Source: Candidatus Gastranaerophilales bacterium (GTDB lineage: Bacteria > Cyanobacteriota > Vampirovibrionia > Gastranaerophilales > Gastranaerophilaceae). Taken from it: 37,863 nt of DNA. This document shows, in pieces, positions 1 through 9,043 of the stretch (position 1 is the first letter of the stretch; every line of letters starts with the position of its first letter). The notes beneath the pieces are model-generated. The model made no database searches, was not told where the DNA came from, and saw only the letters and a list, made by a program, of their open reading frames with translations. The position numbers and the translations under genes were made by a program. The DNA is taken from positions 1 to 37,863 of the forward strand of contig CALUYS010000017.1 in NCBI GenBank assembly GCA_944325065.1. Reading direction: 5' to 3'.

Positions 1-237
1 AGAGCAATAATACATTCCGATAGAGGCTCTCCATTTACATCTATTGATTACAAGAATTTGTTAGAATATTTTGGAGTTAACCCAATCAATGTTATTACCT
101 GCTAATCCAAAAGATAATGCTGTGATTGAGAATTTTTTCGGATATATGAAAGATGAAATTTACAATACAAATAGAAAACAGTGGGGGAAAAATATAATAA
201 CGCCATTGAATACAGAAATTATCTGTTAGCGAGTTAA
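1..237 (+). pseudogene. IS3-family transposase (orfB) C-terminal remnant, frameshifted
   Basis: Translation of frame 1 gives a HSDRGSPFTS segment (Asp codon 19-21) typical of the second catalytic Asp of the IS3-family DDE integrase core. Frame 1 then hits a stop at 103-105. The homology continues in frame 2 as NPKDNAVIENFFGYMKDE, with the catalytic Glu codon at 128-130. It returns to frame 1 near 190 (NAIEYRNY) and ends at a stop at 235-237. Two compensating frameshifts mean that no intact transposase is made. The left part lies outside the window. The remnant converges on the truncated end of the ribosomal protein operon. The family assignment is from motif recognition. Confidence 0.8.
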
Positions 238-240
238 TTG

Positions 241-345
241 TCCTTTTTGGATTTTCTTCAAGCCTAAAGCACTTCGCCTGTGGCTATTTGGGCTGTCGGC
301 TCAGACTTTTTGTTTTCCGAGTCTGGGGCAAACTTCATGGCACGG
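241..345 (-). repeat. Dispersed intergenic repeat, copy 1
   Basis: Read on the minus strand, 241-297 resembles 30775-30825 on the plus strand. Shared blocks are GACAGCCCAAA, CAGGCGAAGTG and GCTT, in the same order and spacing. A hairpin with CAGACT/AGTCTG arms lies at about 302-326. The stretch 240-497 contains no credible gene. It is relatively GC-rich compared with the surrounding DNA, as are the other copies near 21900 and 30600-30870. Confidence 0.55.
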
Positions 346-497
346 CACCCGTCCGGAAATCCACTTACAACCCTATGAAGCTGTACGTTTTTTTGTTAAC
401 ATTTTTATCACTTGTCATGCTAAACTTTACAAATCGAACACTAGCTAAAGTACAAACGTTATGAGCCTGTATAACAAGCGAAGCGGAATGATTTAAC

Positions 498-533
498 AAA
501 AAAAGGAAGAAGTAAAATAAACTTCTTCCTTTT
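498..533 (-). terminator. Rho-independent terminator of the ribosomal protein operon
   Basis: Arms 501-513 and 521-533 form a perfect 13-bp stem with a 7-nt loop. On the minus strand the stem runs into seven T residues (A run at 498-504 on the plus strand). It lies 22 bp beyond the rplR stop, so transcription of the S10-spc operon very probably ends after rplR. Confidence 0.9.
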
Positions 534-555
534 AATCAATATTTTAAAGCTAATA

Positions 556-924
556 TTAAAAATTCAAACCACCTTGACGAGCAGCTTCAGCGAGAGCTGC
601 AACACGACCGTGGTATAAAAATCCGCCGCGATCAAAAACGACATCTTTAATACCTTTTTCTAAAGCTCTTTTAGCAATAGCTTCGCCAACAATCTTAGCA
701 GCTTCAACGTTACCACCGTGTTTTAATTGTTGTTTAAGTTCTTTATCATTTGATGAAGCAGAAACCAATGTAACACGGTTAACATCATCGATAACTTGAA
801 CTGAGATATGTTTCAAAGAACGATAAACAGCCAAACGAGGGCAATCTGGAGACCCTGAAATTTTTACTCTAATACGAGAATGACGTTTACGTGTTTGCTC
901 TTTACGATTAACTTGTTTTATCAT
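556..924 (-). CDS. rplR: 50S ribosomal protein L18
   Basis: L18 binds 5S rRNA in the central protuberance of the large subunit. The 122-aa product has the family length. It shows the typical RxRVRxKISG-like start, the [17 protein letters not shown] strand and the C-terminal [28 protein letters not shown] signature region (described here in pieces: FDRGG, YHGRV, AARQGGL). It is the last gene of this operon. In most bacteria rpsE follows directly; here a terminator follows instead, and rpsE is not seen in the 555 bp available. Confidence 0.97.
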   Translation of the reverse strand: MIKQVNRKEQTRKRHSRIRVKISGSPDCPRLAVYRSLKHISVQVIDDVNRVTLVSASSNDKELKQQLKHGGNVEAAKIVGEAIAKRALEKGIKDVVFDRGGFLYHGRVAALAEAARQGGLNF

Positions 925-1002
925 AATCTATAGTACCTTTCAATTTTATTAACTCAAGCCTAATTTTGTATAATAAACAAATAGGCTTATACTAGCTTAA
1001 AA

Positions 1003-1542
1003 CTACTTTTTACCTGCTTTACCAGCCTTACGACGGATATATTCACCTTCATAACGAACACCTTTACCTTTATAAACTTCAGGCGGGCGTTTTGAACGGA
1101 TATTAGCAGCTACATCACCAACTAACTGTTTGTTAGTACCTTTAACAGAAATTTTAGTGTTAGCTTCAACTTCTATTTTAATACCCTGTGGTGGGTCAAC
1201 AACAACAGGATGGGAATAACCCAATTGCAAGTTTAAAGAAGTCCCTTGCATATTAGCACGATAACCAACACCTTGTATTTCAAGACGCTTAACAAAACCT
1301 TCTTTAACACCGTGAACTGCATTATTTATCAAAGTTCTTGATAAACCATGTAAAGAACGACTTCTGCGTTCGTCATTTATACGTTTAACAATAATCTTAT
1401 TATCTTCTTTTTCTAAAATAATTTCAGGACAAACAACAACTTCCTCAACTCCTAGAGGTCCTTTTGCTATTATTTTTTGCCCGTCAATCTTTATTTCAAC
1501 ACCATCTGGTATTAAAATAGGTAATTTACCAATACGTGACAT
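1003..1542 (-). CDS. rplF: 50S ribosomal protein L6
   Basis: L6 is a two-domain rRNA-binding protein near the factor-binding site. The 179-aa length and the start MSRIGKLPI are typical, as are GVEVxxxGxxxxVKGP-like strands and the C-terminal signature (KRPPEVYKGKGVRY, then basic RRKAGKAGKK). It sits between rpsH and rplR as in the standard spc operon. A 78-bp gap separates it from rplR, which is longer than most spacers here. Confidence 0.97.
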   Translation of the reverse strand: MSRIGKLPILIPDGVEIKIDGQKIIAKGPLGVEEVVVCPEIILEKEDNKIIVKRINDERRSRSLHGLSRTLINNAVHGVKEGFVKRLEIQGVGYRANMQGTSLNLQLGYSHPVVVDPPQGIKIEVEANTKISVKGTNKQLVGDVAANIRSKRPPEVYKGKGVRYEGEYIRRKAGKAGKK

Positions 1543-1580
1543 TTTATTATTTCTCCAATCTCATTATTTAAATTACTTAA

Positions 1581-1979
1581 TTACCAAACATAGCATAAAA
1601 CTTCGCCGCCTAAGTTAGCCTTGCGAGCTTTTCTGTCAGTTAATAAACCGCTACTTGTTGAAACAACAGCAACACCTAAACCACCCATTACTTTTGGTAA
1701 ATCTTTACATTTTGAATAGATACGTAAACCAGGTTTTGAAACACGTTTCAAATTTTTAATAACAGGTTTGTTTTGCATATCATATTTTAACTCAACTGTC
1801 AATATTTTATGATTTTTATCGTTAACTGTCTCTGAAAAGTCAACAATAAAACCTTCTTCTTTTAATAGTTTTGCTAACTCAACTTTTAATTTAGAACTTG
1901 GCATTGCAACATCAACATGATGAACAATATTTGCATTCCTAATACGAGTTAACATATCAGCTATTGGATCTGTTGTCAT
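1581..1979 (-). CDS. rpsH: 30S ribosomal protein S8
   Basis: S8 binds 16S rRNA helix 21 and is a primary assembly protein; in E. coli it represses the spc operon. The 132-aa product begins [17 protein letters not shown] and ends with the family signature around [26 protein letters not shown]. Length and position after rpsN are normal. The 122-bp spacer to rpsN is unusually long for this operon and could hold a translational control site or an internal promoter; I see no convincing structure in it. Confidence 0.97.
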   Translation of the reverse strand: MTTDPIADMLTRIRNANIVHHVDVAMPSSKLKVELAKLLKEEGFIVDFSETVNDKNHKILTVELKYDMQNKPVIKNLKRVSKPGLRIYSKCKDLPKVMGGLGVAVVSTSSGLLTDRKARKANLGGEVLCYVW

Positions 1980-2101
1980 TTTTAAATTCCTTTACAATTT
2001 TTTGTCTACTTACTAAAATGGTAATCTAGCAGTATAGATAAAAACCAAAGGCATAATTATAATCCTGATTTTTATAAATACAAACTTTTTATAATTTTAA
2101 A

Positions 2102-2308
2102 TTACCAACTTGATTTTGTTACCCCAGGCAACAAACCACGATGAGCCATTTCACGTAAATGAATACGGCATAAACCGAAATCACGGTGATATCCGTGTGG
2201 ACGCCCACATATTGAGCAACGATTGTGCAAACGAACTTTTGGATATTTCCCTTTTGCAGCCAACGCTTCTCTTTTTAATTCTTTATCTATCATTGCTTTT
2301 TTAGCCAT
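2102..2308 (-). CDS. rpsN: 30S ribosomal protein S14, short zinc-type with a His ligand
   Basis: S14 is in the head of the small subunit. At 68 aa it matches the short zinc-binding (C+) class rather than the roughly 100-aa form. The usual CxxC-x12-CxxC site reads C31-x2-C34 and C47-x2-H50, so the fourth ligand is His. The segment after it ([20 protein letters not shown]) closely resembles cyanobacterial S14 sequences. It lies between rplE and rpsH, with 14 bp to rplE. Confidence 0.95.
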   Translation of the reverse strand: MAKKAMIDKELKREALAAKGKYPKVRLHNRCSICGRPHGYHRDFGLCRIHLREMAHRGLLPGVTKSSW

Positions 2309-2322
2309 TTACATTATTCTCC

Positions 2323-2871
2323 TTACTTTCTAAACGGCACGCCTAATTCAGTTAACAAAGCACGTGCTTCATCATCTGTATTTGCTGTAGTTACAATTGA
2401 AATATCCATACCTTGCACAGCATCAATTTCATCATAACCAATTTCAGGAAATAAAGACTGCTCTTTTAAACCAAATGTATAATTTCCACGACCGTCAAAA
2501 CTTTTATTGGAAATACCACGGAAGTCACGTATACGAGGTAAAACAACCGCATTTAACTTTTGCAAGAAATCATACATACGCTCTTGACGCAATGTAACAG
2601 TTGCACCAACTGCCATACCTTCACGCAACTTATAAGAAGCAATTGATTTTTTAGCACGTGTTATAACAGCTTTTTGACCAGCTATTTTTGTCAATTGTTT
2701 TACTAATAAATCAACCATCTTAGAATTATGAGAATGTTCACCCATTCCCATATTTATAACTATTTTATTTAACTTTGGAACCTGATGCCGATTTTTATAC
2801 CCAAATTTTTCCATTAAGGTATTGACAACTTCCTCGTTATATCGTTTTCTTAAATCCTTAGTTTCTGTCAT
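2323..2871 (-). CDS. rplE: 50S ribosomal protein L5
   Basis: L5 binds 5S rRNA and contacts the P-site tRNA. The 182-aa length is typical. Recognisable blocks are the [19 protein letters not shown] region near residues 34-52, the [19 protein letters not shown]-like region, and the C-terminal [22 protein letters not shown]. It lies between rplX (12 bp) and rpsN, the standard spc position. Confidence 0.97.
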   Translation of the reverse strand: MTETKDLRKRYNEEVVNTLMEKFGYKNRHQVPKLNKIVINMGMGEHSHNSKMVDLLVKQLTKIAGQKAVITRAKKSIASYKLREGMAVGATVTLRQERMYDFLQKLNAVVLPRIRDFRGISNKSFDGRGNYTFGLKEQSLFPEIGYDEIDAVQGMDISIVTTANTDDEARALLTELGVPFRK

Positions 2872-2883
2872 TTTCTTATATCC

Positions 2884-3225
2884 TTAAATATCAAGTTGTT
2901 CACCACATTTTTTGCAAACACGAACTTTTTTACCATCAACAATCTTATGCGACAATCGTGTTGGCTTTTCACATGATAGACAGTACAACATCACATTTGA
3001 AGAATCCATAGGTGCTTCAACTTTAATCAATCCACCCTGAATCCCAGCCATTGGGTTTGGTTTTGTTGCTTTTGTGACCATGTTGACACCTTCAACAACA
3101 ACCTTTGAAGTCGATGTAATAACTTTTTTAATATTGGCAACTTTACCTTTATCCTTACCAGCTAAAACAACAACACGGTCTCCTGTTCTAACATGTATAT
3201 TTTTTCTAACTTGTGCCTTTTTCAT
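2884..3225 (-). CDS. rplX: 50S ribosomal protein L24 with C-terminal zinc ribbon
   Basis: L24 initiates large-subunit assembly. The KOW motif is at the N terminus (TGDRVVVLAGKDKGKVANIKKV). The C-terminal half has C82-x2-C85 and C104-x2-C107, a probable zinc ribbon found in many but not all bacterial L24s. I chose the ATG at 3225 (113 aa): the GAGGAG ribosome binding site directly abuts the upstream ATG at 3234, while it is well spaced for the one at 3225. The binding site overlaps the end of rplN. Confidence 0.95.
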   Translation of the reverse strand: MKKAQVRKNIHVRTGDRVVVLAGKDKGKVANIKKVITSTSKVVVEGVNMVTKATKPNPMAGIQGGLIKVEAPMDSSNVMLYCLSCEKPTRLSHKIVDGKKVRVCKKCGEQLDI

Positions 3226-3238
3226 TTCTTTCATCTCC

Positions 3239-3607
3239 TCAGATTACCTCAGGTGCAAGAGATATAATCTTCATAAAGTTCTTTTCACGAAGTTCTCTTG
3301 CTACAGGTCCAAAAACACGAGTTCCACGAGGATTGCCGTCTTTGTTTATTATAACTGCAGCGTTCTCGTCAAAACGAATTACTGAACCATCTTCTCGTTT
3401 TATATCAGCTTTTGTTCGGACTACAACAGCCTTAACCACTTCTGATTTTTTAACCGTCATATTCGGACTTGCTTCCTTAACAGTAGCTGTGATCACATCA
3501 CCTACAGCTGCATATTTTTTGTTACTACTACCCATAACATGAATACATAACAATTCTTTAGCACCTGTATTATCAGCAACAGCTAATCTTGTCTCTTGTT
3601 GTATCAT
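3239..3607 (-). CDS. rplN: 50S ribosomal protein L14
   Basis: L14 lies at the subunit interface and contacts 16S rRNA. The 122-aa product starts [22 protein letters not shown], the family start. It ends with [24 protein letters not shown], the near-invariant C terminus. It follows rpsQ after a 44-bp spacer and precedes rplX. Nothing is unusual. Confidence 0.98.
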   Translation of the reverse strand: MIQQETRLAVADNTGAKELLCIHVMGSSNKKYAAVGDVITATVKEASPNMTVKKSEVVKAVVVRTKADIKREDGSVIRFDENAAVIINKDGNPRGTRVFGPVARELREKNFMKIISLAPEVI

Positions 3608-3651
3608 TTTTATTTTTCCTTATCTTAAATATTTAATTAAAGACTAAAAAA

Positions 3652-3897
3652 CTATTTAGCAGCCTCAACTACTTCAACAACTCTCCAACGCTTATCACCT
3701 GATATTGGCTTTGATTCAATAACTCGAACAATGTCACCATTGTTACATACGTTATTTTCATCGTGTGCTTTATAATTTTTAGTTGTTTCAATAATTTTTT
3801 TGTATTTTTTATGAGGTGTATACTCTGAAACAGCAACCACTACAGTTTTATCCATTTTATTGCTAACAACTACACCTTGCTTTTCTCTTTTAGGCAT
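3652..3897 (-). CDS. rpsQ: 30S ribosomal protein S17
   Basis: S17 is a primary 16S rRNA binding protein with an OB fold. The family signature GVVVSNKMDKTVVVAV and the later HDENNVCNNGDIVRVIESKPIS block are clear. I chose ATG 3897 (81 aa) over the in-frame GTG at 3903 because GAGGT lies about 8 nt upstream of the ATG. The start overlaps the rpmC stop by 8 bp, indicating translational coupling. Confidence 0.95.
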   Translation of the reverse strand: MPKREKQGVVVSNKMDKTVVVAVSEYTPHKKYKKIIETTKNYKAHDENNVCNNGDIVRVIESKPISGDKRWRVVEVVEAAK

Positions 3898-4108
3898 TTT
3901 CACTTACCTCACTTGCTTGAGCTAATTTTTTTTCACCAATAACTGTTTTAATTCGAGCAATTATATTTTTAGTTTTTTTAATTTGAGCTACATTTTCAAG
4001 TTTGTTTAAAGATTTTTGAAACTTAAAATTAAACAACTCTTTTTTATAATCAATAATCGCTGAAGTTAATTCGTCAATTGATTTTTCACGCATTTCTTGC
4101 AACTTCAT
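3890..4108 (-). CDS. rpmC: 50S ribosomal protein L29
   Basis: L29 sits at the peptide exit tunnel near the trigger-factor site. The helical-hairpin family pattern is visible ([43 protein letters not shown]). The reading frame is open upstream to a TTG at 4126, but AAGGTG positioned about 6 nt before the ATG at 4108 supports the 72-aa form starting MKLQEM. It overlaps the 3' end of rplP by 23 bp and the start of rpsQ by 8 bp. Confidence 0.93.
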   Translation of the reverse strand: MKLQEMREKSIDELTSAIIDYKKELFNFKFQKSLNKLENVAQIKKTKNIIARIKTVIGEKKLAQASEVSENA

Positions 4109-4520
4109 CATTTTCACCTTTTTCAATTATCTTAACTTTAATTGGTAACTTTTGTGCCGCCAATTTTAAAGCATTCACTGCAACATTTCTATCTGAATAT
4201 TCCAATTCAAATAAAACACGACCAGGCTTAACAACCGCAACCCAATATTCAGGGTTTCCCTTACCTTTACCCATACGAGTTTCAGCAGGTTTTGCTGTAA
4301 TTGGCTTATCTGGAAATATTTTAATCCAAACATTACCACCACGCTTAATTTCACGAGTCATTGCTCGGCGTGCTGCTTCTATTTGACGACTTGTTATCCA
4401 AGCTGGATCACAGGCAATCAAACCATATGTACCAAATTCTAATTTAGTACCACGAGTTTCATGACCTTTCATCCGACCTTTCATTCTTTTACGATATTTC
4501 GTTTTTTTAGGCATTAACAT
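4086..4520 (-). CDS. rplP: 50S ribosomal protein L16
   Basis: L16 contacts the A-site tRNA elbow. The 144-aa product starts [19 protein letters not shown] and contains the family blocks [26 protein letters not shown] and [28 protein letters not shown]. The GGAGC site 10 nt upstream fits the ATG at 4520. The acidic tail ([12 protein letters not shown]) goes slightly beyond typical lengths and overlaps the rpmC start. Confidence 0.97.
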   Translation of the reverse strand: MLMPKKTKYRKRMKGRMKGHETRGTKLEFGTYGLIACDPAWITSRQIEAARRAMTREIKRGGNVWIKIFPDKPITAKPAETRMGKGKGNPEYWVAVVKPGRVLFELEYSDRNVAVNALKLAAQKLPIKVKIIEKGENDEVARNA

Positions 4521-4541
4521 TGTTATTTGCTCCTAATTTCA

Positions 4542-5294
4542 TTATTCTTGTGTTTCAATATTTCTTCTTTTTCCACGACGACCGTTCGGGTTAGAATTAT
4601 TTTGACTGCGGTTTTCTTGGAAATTACTAGAAACTTTTTTAAATTTAATATTTTGGTCAGCTTTTTCACCAGGCATCAACGGTCCTTTGTAAATCCAAAC
4701 CTTAACGCCTATTTTACCCATTATAGTATCAGCTTCAATAAAACCATAATCCACATCAGCACGCAATGTTTGAAGTGGAATACGACCTTCTTTAGCCCAC
4801 TCTGAACGTGCTATTTCAGCACCGCCCAATCGTCCTGACACCATAATTTTAATACCTTGAACTCCTGACCTCATTGTGCGTTGCATTGCCTGCTTCATAG
4901 CACGACGAAATGCAATACGTTTTTCCAATTGTAATGCAATTTGCTCTGCCACCAATTGTGCATCAGCATCAATTTTAGCAACCTCAACAACATCCAATGT
5001 CACGTTCTTCGATATTAACTTAGCAACAGCAGCTCTCATTTCCTCAATACCCTGACCGCCACGACCAACTACAATACCAGGCTTAGCTGTAACAACTGTT
5101 ATCAAAACATTTGAAGCCTTACGAGCTATTAATATCTTTGAAATACCTGCTGTATATAACTTTTTCTTTATAAATTTACGTATTTTAGCATCTTCAGCCA
5201 CAAATTGAGGATATTCCTTAGTTGCAAACCAAGTACTTGCCCAAGGCTGTATTATTCCTACTCTAAATCCTGTCGGATGCGTCTTTTGTCCCAA
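4542..5294 (-). CDS. rpsC: 30S ribosomal protein S3
   Basis: S3 forms part of the mRNA entry site. It starts [18 protein letters not shown]. The KH domain is seen as [17 protein letters not shown], and the C-terminal domain has [31 protein letters not shown] and [14 protein letters not shown]. At 250 aa it is longer than the E. coli protein because of a low-complexity Asn/Arg-rich tail (about residues 225-250). It sits between rplV and rplP. Confidence 0.98.
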   Translation of the reverse strand: MGQKTHPTGFRVGIIQPWASTWFATKEYPQFVAEDAKIRKFIKKKLYTAGISKILIARKASNVLITVVTAKPGIVVGRGGQGIEEMRAAVAKLISKNVTLDVVEVAKIDADAQLVAEQIALQLEKRIAFRRAMKQAMQRTMRSGVQGIKIMVSGRLGGAEIARSEWAKEGRIPLQTLRADVDYGFIEADTIMGKIGVKVWIYKGPLMPGEKADQNIKFKKVSSNFQENRSQNNSNPNGRRGKRRNIETQE

Positions 5295-5307
5295 TTTGGT
5301 TCTCCTT

Positions 5308-5643
5308 TTATTTTATTTTCATTACTTTCAAAGTTAAATGAGATGTACGCTTAAATCTCTTATACATCCTACCTTGTGCACGAGGACGAGCTCTTTTATA
5401 AGTTACGCTTTCATCTGCAAAAATTTCAGAAATCTTTAAGTCGCTTCTCCCAACACCCAATTTCTCATTAGCATTAGCAATAGCTGCAATCAAATTCTTC
5501 TCAACAACTTTCGCTGCAAAATAAGGCATAAATTTTAATATCTTTATAGCTTCGTCACAAGATTTGCCGCGTACCTCATTTATTACACGTCTTAATTTTC
5601 GTGCCGGCATCTTTATATTTGTTTGTCTTGCTTTAGCTTCCAT
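5308..5643 (-). CDS. rplV: 50S ribosomal protein L22
   Basis: L22 lines the peptide exit tunnel; its beta-hairpin is a known site of macrolide resistance mutations. The 111-aa product has the family pattern: [17 protein letters not shown], then the helix [13 protein letters not shown], then the hairpin [24 protein letters not shown]. It lies 13 bp upstream of rpsC and follows rpsS. Length and context are ordinary. Confidence 0.97.
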   Translation of the reverse strand: MEAKARQTNIKMPARKLRRVINEVRGKSCDEAIKILKFMPYFAAKVVEKNLIAAIANANEKLGVGRSDLKISEIFADESVTYKRARPRAQGRMYKRFKRTSHLTLKVMKIK

Positions 5644-5680
5644 AATTTCTTCCTCTTTTTCAGGTTTTACTTTTCTTTAT

Positions 5681-5962
5681 CTATTTTCTCTTAGCCGTTT
5701 TATCTTGTCCGGCATGCCCTTTAAACAATCGAGTCGGAGCAAATTCACCTAACTTGTGTCCGACCATTTGCTCAGTTATATATACAGGCACATGGCTTTT
5801 TCCATTATGCACTGCTATTGTATGTCCTAACATATCAGGTATTATCATTGATGACCGTGACCAAGTTTTTATTACTTTCTTCTCATTACTCTCGTTCATT
5901 TTCTCAACCTTCTTAAGTAAAGATTCATGAACATATGGGCCTTTTTTTAATGAACGTGCCAT
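5681..5962 (-). CDS. rpsS: 30S ribosomal protein S19
   Basis: S19 is in the head of the small subunit, next to S13. The 93-aa product begins [19 protein letters not shown] and has the signature [22 protein letters not shown], then [18 protein letters not shown]. It lies 24 bp after rplB. A normal member of the S10 operon. Confidence 0.98.
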   Translation of the reverse strand: MARSLKKGPYVHESLLKKVEKMNESNEKKVIKTWSRSSMIIPDMLGHTIAVHNGKSHVPVYITEQMVGHKLGEFAPTRLFKGHAGQDKTAKRK

Positions 5963-5986
5963 TAATTATATCTCCTTGTATTTTAA

Positions 5987-6814
5987 TTATCTTTTACGAC
6001 CACGAACAATTAATTTGCTCGAAGCTTTCTTCTTATTTCGCGTTTTATAACCCAACGCCGGCTTACCCCAAGGTGTACGAGGATGCCCACCAGGACCTGT
6101 TTTACCTTCACCACCACCATGAGGGTGATCGCAAGGGTTCATCGTCACCCCACGCACTGTAGGCTTTATACCCATATGGCGTTTACGACCCGCTTTACCA
6201 ATTTGCATATTTTTGTATTCAGCGTTACCTAAAACACCAACAGTCGCCAAACATTCTTTGCGCACCATTCTCATTTCAGAACTTGGCAATTTTATAGTTA
6301 CATAGTTGCCTTCTTTCGCCATAACTTGAGCAGCTGCCCCTGCTGTGCGAACCATAACACCACCATTGCCCGCAACCATTTCTATGTTATGAACCATCGT
6401 ACCCAAAGGTATCATCTCCAAAGGCATTGCATTTCCTATATTAACCTCTGCATTCGAACCACTCATAATCACATCGCCAACATTCAATTTTTCAGGTGTC
6501 AATATATATCTTTTTTCACCATCAGCATAAACAACCAACGAAATACGAACGTTTCTGTTTGGATCATACTCAATCGTTGCTACTTTACCAGCTACATCGA
6601 ATTTATTACGCTTGAAATCTATAACACGATACGCTTGTTTTGCCCCACCACCTTTATGACGGCATGTTATACGACCAGTGTTATTACGACCTGATTTCTT
6701 TTTCATTGGTCTTAACAATGTTTTTTCAGGTCTATCTGTTGTGATCTCAGCAAAATCACTCTTTGTCATACCTCTTTGTCCCGGAGATGTCGGATTAATC
6801 TTACGAATAGCCAT
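5987..6814 (-). CDS. rplB: 50S ribosomal protein L2
   Basis: L2 is needed for subunit association and peptidyl-transferase assembly. The 275-aa length is canonical. Visible family blocks are [19 protein letters not shown] and the C-terminal [21 protein letters not shown], whose DHPHGGGEG loop contains the conserved His near the catalytic centre. The start is 6 bp downstream of the rplW stop, so translation is probably coupled. Confidence 0.98.
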   Translation of the reverse strand: MAIRKINPTSPGQRGMTKSDFAEITTDRPEKTLLRPMKKKSGRNNTGRITCRHKGGGAKQAYRVIDFKRNKFDVAGKVATIEYDPNRNVRISLVVYADGEKRYILTPEKLNVGDVIMSGSNAEVNIGNAMPLEMIPLGTMVHNIEMVAGNGGVMVRTAGAAAQVMAKEGNYVTIKLPSSEMRMVRKECLATVGVLGNAEYKNMQIGKAGRKRHMGIKPTVRGVTMNPCDHPHGGGEGKTGPGGHPRTPWGKPALGYKTRNKKKASSKLIVRGRKR

Positions 6815-6820
6815 TTATTT

Positions 6821-7120
6821 CTATGCTCCCATTAATTCTTCAATAGGCTCGCCCTCAATTGTGACAATAGCCTTCTTACTTGACTGCGTGCGACCCATTG
6901 TCATACCAACACGCTTTGCATGTGATGGCATATATACTGTCGCTACTTTCTTTACCTTACGCCCAGGAAAAACCAACTCAACCGCTTGTTTTATCTCTAT
7001 CTTTTTTGCATCCTTTGCAACCTCAAATGTGTATTTGTTGTTGCCTGTTTGTATCATTGATTTTTCAGTTATTATAGGACGTTTAATTATATCGTACAAT
7101 TTTTCTTTGCTGCTTCTCAT
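6821..7120 (-). CDS. rplW: 50S ribosomal protein L23
   Basis: L23 is at the tunnel exit and docks SRP and trigger factor. The 99-aa product has the typical DIIKRPIITEKSM start, the YTFEVAKDAKKIEIKQAVE strand-helix and a basic hairpin. Its ATG shares one base with the rplD stop (TAATG), which indicates translational coupling. Confidence 0.97.
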   Translation of the reverse strand: MRSSKEKLYDIIKRPIITEKSMIQTGNNKYTFEVAKDAKKIEIKQAVELVFPGRKVKKVATVYMPSHAKRVGMTMGRTQSSKKAIVTIEGEPIEELMGA

Positions 7121-7752
7121 TATGATAACCTCTCTTGAATTTCTTTTACAGCTGATTCAGTCAAGATCACATTATCAGCTTCTAATATATCCTTTACATT
7201 TAAATTTGAAGGCAATATTAATTTTACATTCGGCAAATTACGCACCGCCAAACCTAAAAAAGCGTTTTCAGCTGCTTTATCATCAGCTATTATCAAAATC
7301 TTACCCTCAACTTTCAACGCCTTTAAAGCCTCAACCATCAGCTTTGTTTTTGGCTCATCTATTTGAGAAAAATCTTTAACTACTATACTACTTAATAAAC
7401 GTGATGATAGTGCAGACCTCAAAGCAAGCCTTCTAACCTTCAATGGCATTTTAAAACTATAATCACGGGGACTTGGCCCAAATGAAACACCACCACCCAC
7501 AAACAATGGCGAACGAAGCGAACCAGCACGAGCACGACCCGTCCCTTTTTGCTTCCAAGGTTTACGACCGCCGCCTGAAACCATTGCTCGAGTCTTCGCA
7601 CAAGCTGTACCTGCACGACCGTTATTCAATTGACGTCTTAACGCCATATGCATAACATGCACATTTGGCTCAACACAAAAGACTTTCTCATCCAACGAAA
7701 TTTGCCCAACCTCAGCACCTTTTATGTCTAATATTGATAATTCTTTTGTCAT
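7120..7752 (-). CDS. rplD: 50S ribosomal protein L4
   Basis: L4 lines the exit tunnel and in E. coli represses the S10 operon. Family blocks are present: the internal GRAGTACAKTRAMVSGGGRKPWKQKGTGRARAGS loop (seen as VSGGGRKPWKQKGTGRARAG) and GPSPRDYSFKMPLKVRRLALRSALS. I chose ATG 7752 (210 aa) because the upstream ATG at 7767 overlaps the GAGGA ribosome binding site that serves the ATG at 7752. Confidence 0.96.
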   Translation of the reverse strand: MTKELSILDIKGAEVGQISLDEKVFCVEPNVHVMHMALRRQLNNGRAGTACAKTRAMVSGGGRKPWKQKGTGRARAGSLRSPLFVGGGVSFGPSPRDYSFKMPLKVRRLALRSALSSRLLSSIVVKDFSQIDEPKTKLMVEALKALKVEGKILIIADDKAAENAFLGLAVRNLPNVKLILPSNLNVKDILEADNVILTESAVKEIQERLS

Positions 7753-7796
7753 TTCTAAATTCCTCATTTATTGCTTTCTCAATCCCAAATCAAAAA

Positions 7797-8432
7797 TTAG
7801 TTCCATTTTACTCTTGATGGCTTAACTGTAACAAATTTCCCTTCAGGACCAGGAACTGAACCCTTTATTAATAATAAGTTATTCTCAGCATCAATTTGCA
7901 CAACTTTCAACTTAGCTATTGTAACATTTTCATTCCCCATGTTACCCGCCATTTTTTTACCTTTTATAACACGACCAGGAGTTGTGCCTGCACCAATTGA
8001 ACCTGGCTCACGATGATTTTTTGAACCATGCACCATAGGTCCACGACCAAAATTCCAACGCTTAACAGTGCCTTGAAACCCCTTACCTATTGATTTAGCA
8101 GTTACATCAACCTTTTCAACACCATTCAAAGCTTCAACCGTTATTTGCTGCCCAACCTTGTATTCTTCTGGATTATCGACACGAAACTCTTTTAAATGAC
8201 GATAAGCACCTATCTCATTCTTTTTTAAATGCCCAATTTCAGCTTTCGTTAAATGCTTCTCTTTGCCCAAACAATATGCAAGCTGGACAGCATCATAACC
8301 ATCTGTCTCTTTTGTCTTAACCTGAGCTACAACCAATGGCTCCACTTTTAACACTGTAACCGGAATCACAAGACCTTTGTCATCAAAGATCTGAGTCATG
8401 CCCAATTTTTCACCTATTATTCCTAATGTCAT
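7797..8432 (-). CDS. rplC: 50S ribosomal protein L3
   Basis: L3 is a large-subunit assembly initiator whose loop reaches the peptidyl-transferase centre. The 211-aa product begins LGIIGEKLGMTQIFDDKG after the Met-Thr. It has the signature GKGFQGTVKRWNFGRGPMVHGSKNHREPGSIG (seen as FQGTVKRWNFGRGPMVHGS). It ends with VPGPEGKFVTVKPSRVKWN. It is the second gene of the operon; 110 bp separate it from rpsJ. Confidence 0.98.
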   Translation of the reverse strand: MTLGIIGEKLGMTQIFDDKGLVIPVTVLKVEPLVVAQVKTKETDGYDAVQLAYCLGKEKHLTKAEIGHLKKNEIGAYRHLKEFRVDNPEEYKVGQQITVEALNGVEKVDVTAKSIGKGFQGTVKRWNFGRGPMVHGSKNHREPGSIGAGTTPGRVIKGKKMAGNMGNENVTIAKLKVVQIDAENNLLLIKGSVPGPEGKFVTVKPSRVKWN

Positions 8433-8542
8433 TCTTCACCTTTCCTTCTTGCGAGCGCTACGTATTTTATTTTTTCTTAAACAAGCGACAGACCTCACGC
8501 CATCGTAGTTCACATTTAATATTAAATTGTCTTTTAAATTAT

Positions 8543-8863
8543 TTATAACTTAACTTCAATGTCCACACCCGATGGCAAATCCATTCTACTTAACTCCTCA
8601 GTTGTTTGATGGGTTGGTTCATAAATATCAATTATTCGCTTATGCACCCTTCTTTCAAAATGCTCACGCGACTTTTTATCAACGTGAGGAGATCTTAATA
8701 CACAATAAATCCTTCTTCTTGTCGGCAAAGGTATAGGCCCCGCAACTTTTGCCTCTGTACGCTTCGCTGTTTCTACTATCTTCTCGGCTGACAAGTCGAT
8801 TAACTTATGATCGTACGCCTTTAAACATACTCTAATTCTTTGTCTTGAACCTGTAGTTGCCAT
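8543..8863 (-). CDS. rpsJ: 30S ribosomal protein S10
   Basis: S10 belongs to the small-subunit head and also acts with NusB in antitermination in other bacteria. The family blocks are clear: [45 protein letters not shown] and the C-terminal [12 protein letters not shown] chose ATG 8863 (106 aa, MATTGSRQ) over 8884: it matches the family start and has AGGAAAA upstream. It is the first gene of the operon; no tuf or fusA precedes it. Confidence 0.96.
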   Translation of the reverse strand: MATTGSRQRIRVCLKAYDHKLIDLSAEKIVETAKRTEAKVAGPIPLPTRRRIYCVLRSPHVDKKSREHFERRVHKRIIDIYEPTHQTTEELSRMDLPSGVDIEVKL

Positions 8864-8914
8864 TTTATTTTTCCTATTTCTCACAATTCTATTACTTATT
8901 AACTTGCTTTAATT

Positions 8915-8943
8915 AATGTAATATAAACAAAATCTCTCGTCAA
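8915..8943 (-). promoter_or_regulatory. Probable sigma-70-type promoter for the ribosomal protein operon
   Basis: On the minus strand TTGACG (8938-8943) and TACATT (8915-8920) are separated by 17 bp, about 50 bp upstream of the rpsJ ATG. It is the best match in the 180-bp spacer between rpsJ and the divergent gene at 9044. No start-site data are available. Confidence 0.5.
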
Positions 8944-9043
8944 TCCATGTTTTTATTTTTTTGTAAAGTTTTGTAACATTTTGGCAAATTATCCAACTTA
9001 ATATACTTAATTTTAATATACTATAAACTTAGGAGAAAATATT

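Noticed and set aside
6678-7379. Long plus-strand frame (233 codons) across rplB, rplW and rplD
   Set aside because: It is antisense to three clear ribosomal protein genes and has no ribosome binding site or recognisable domain.
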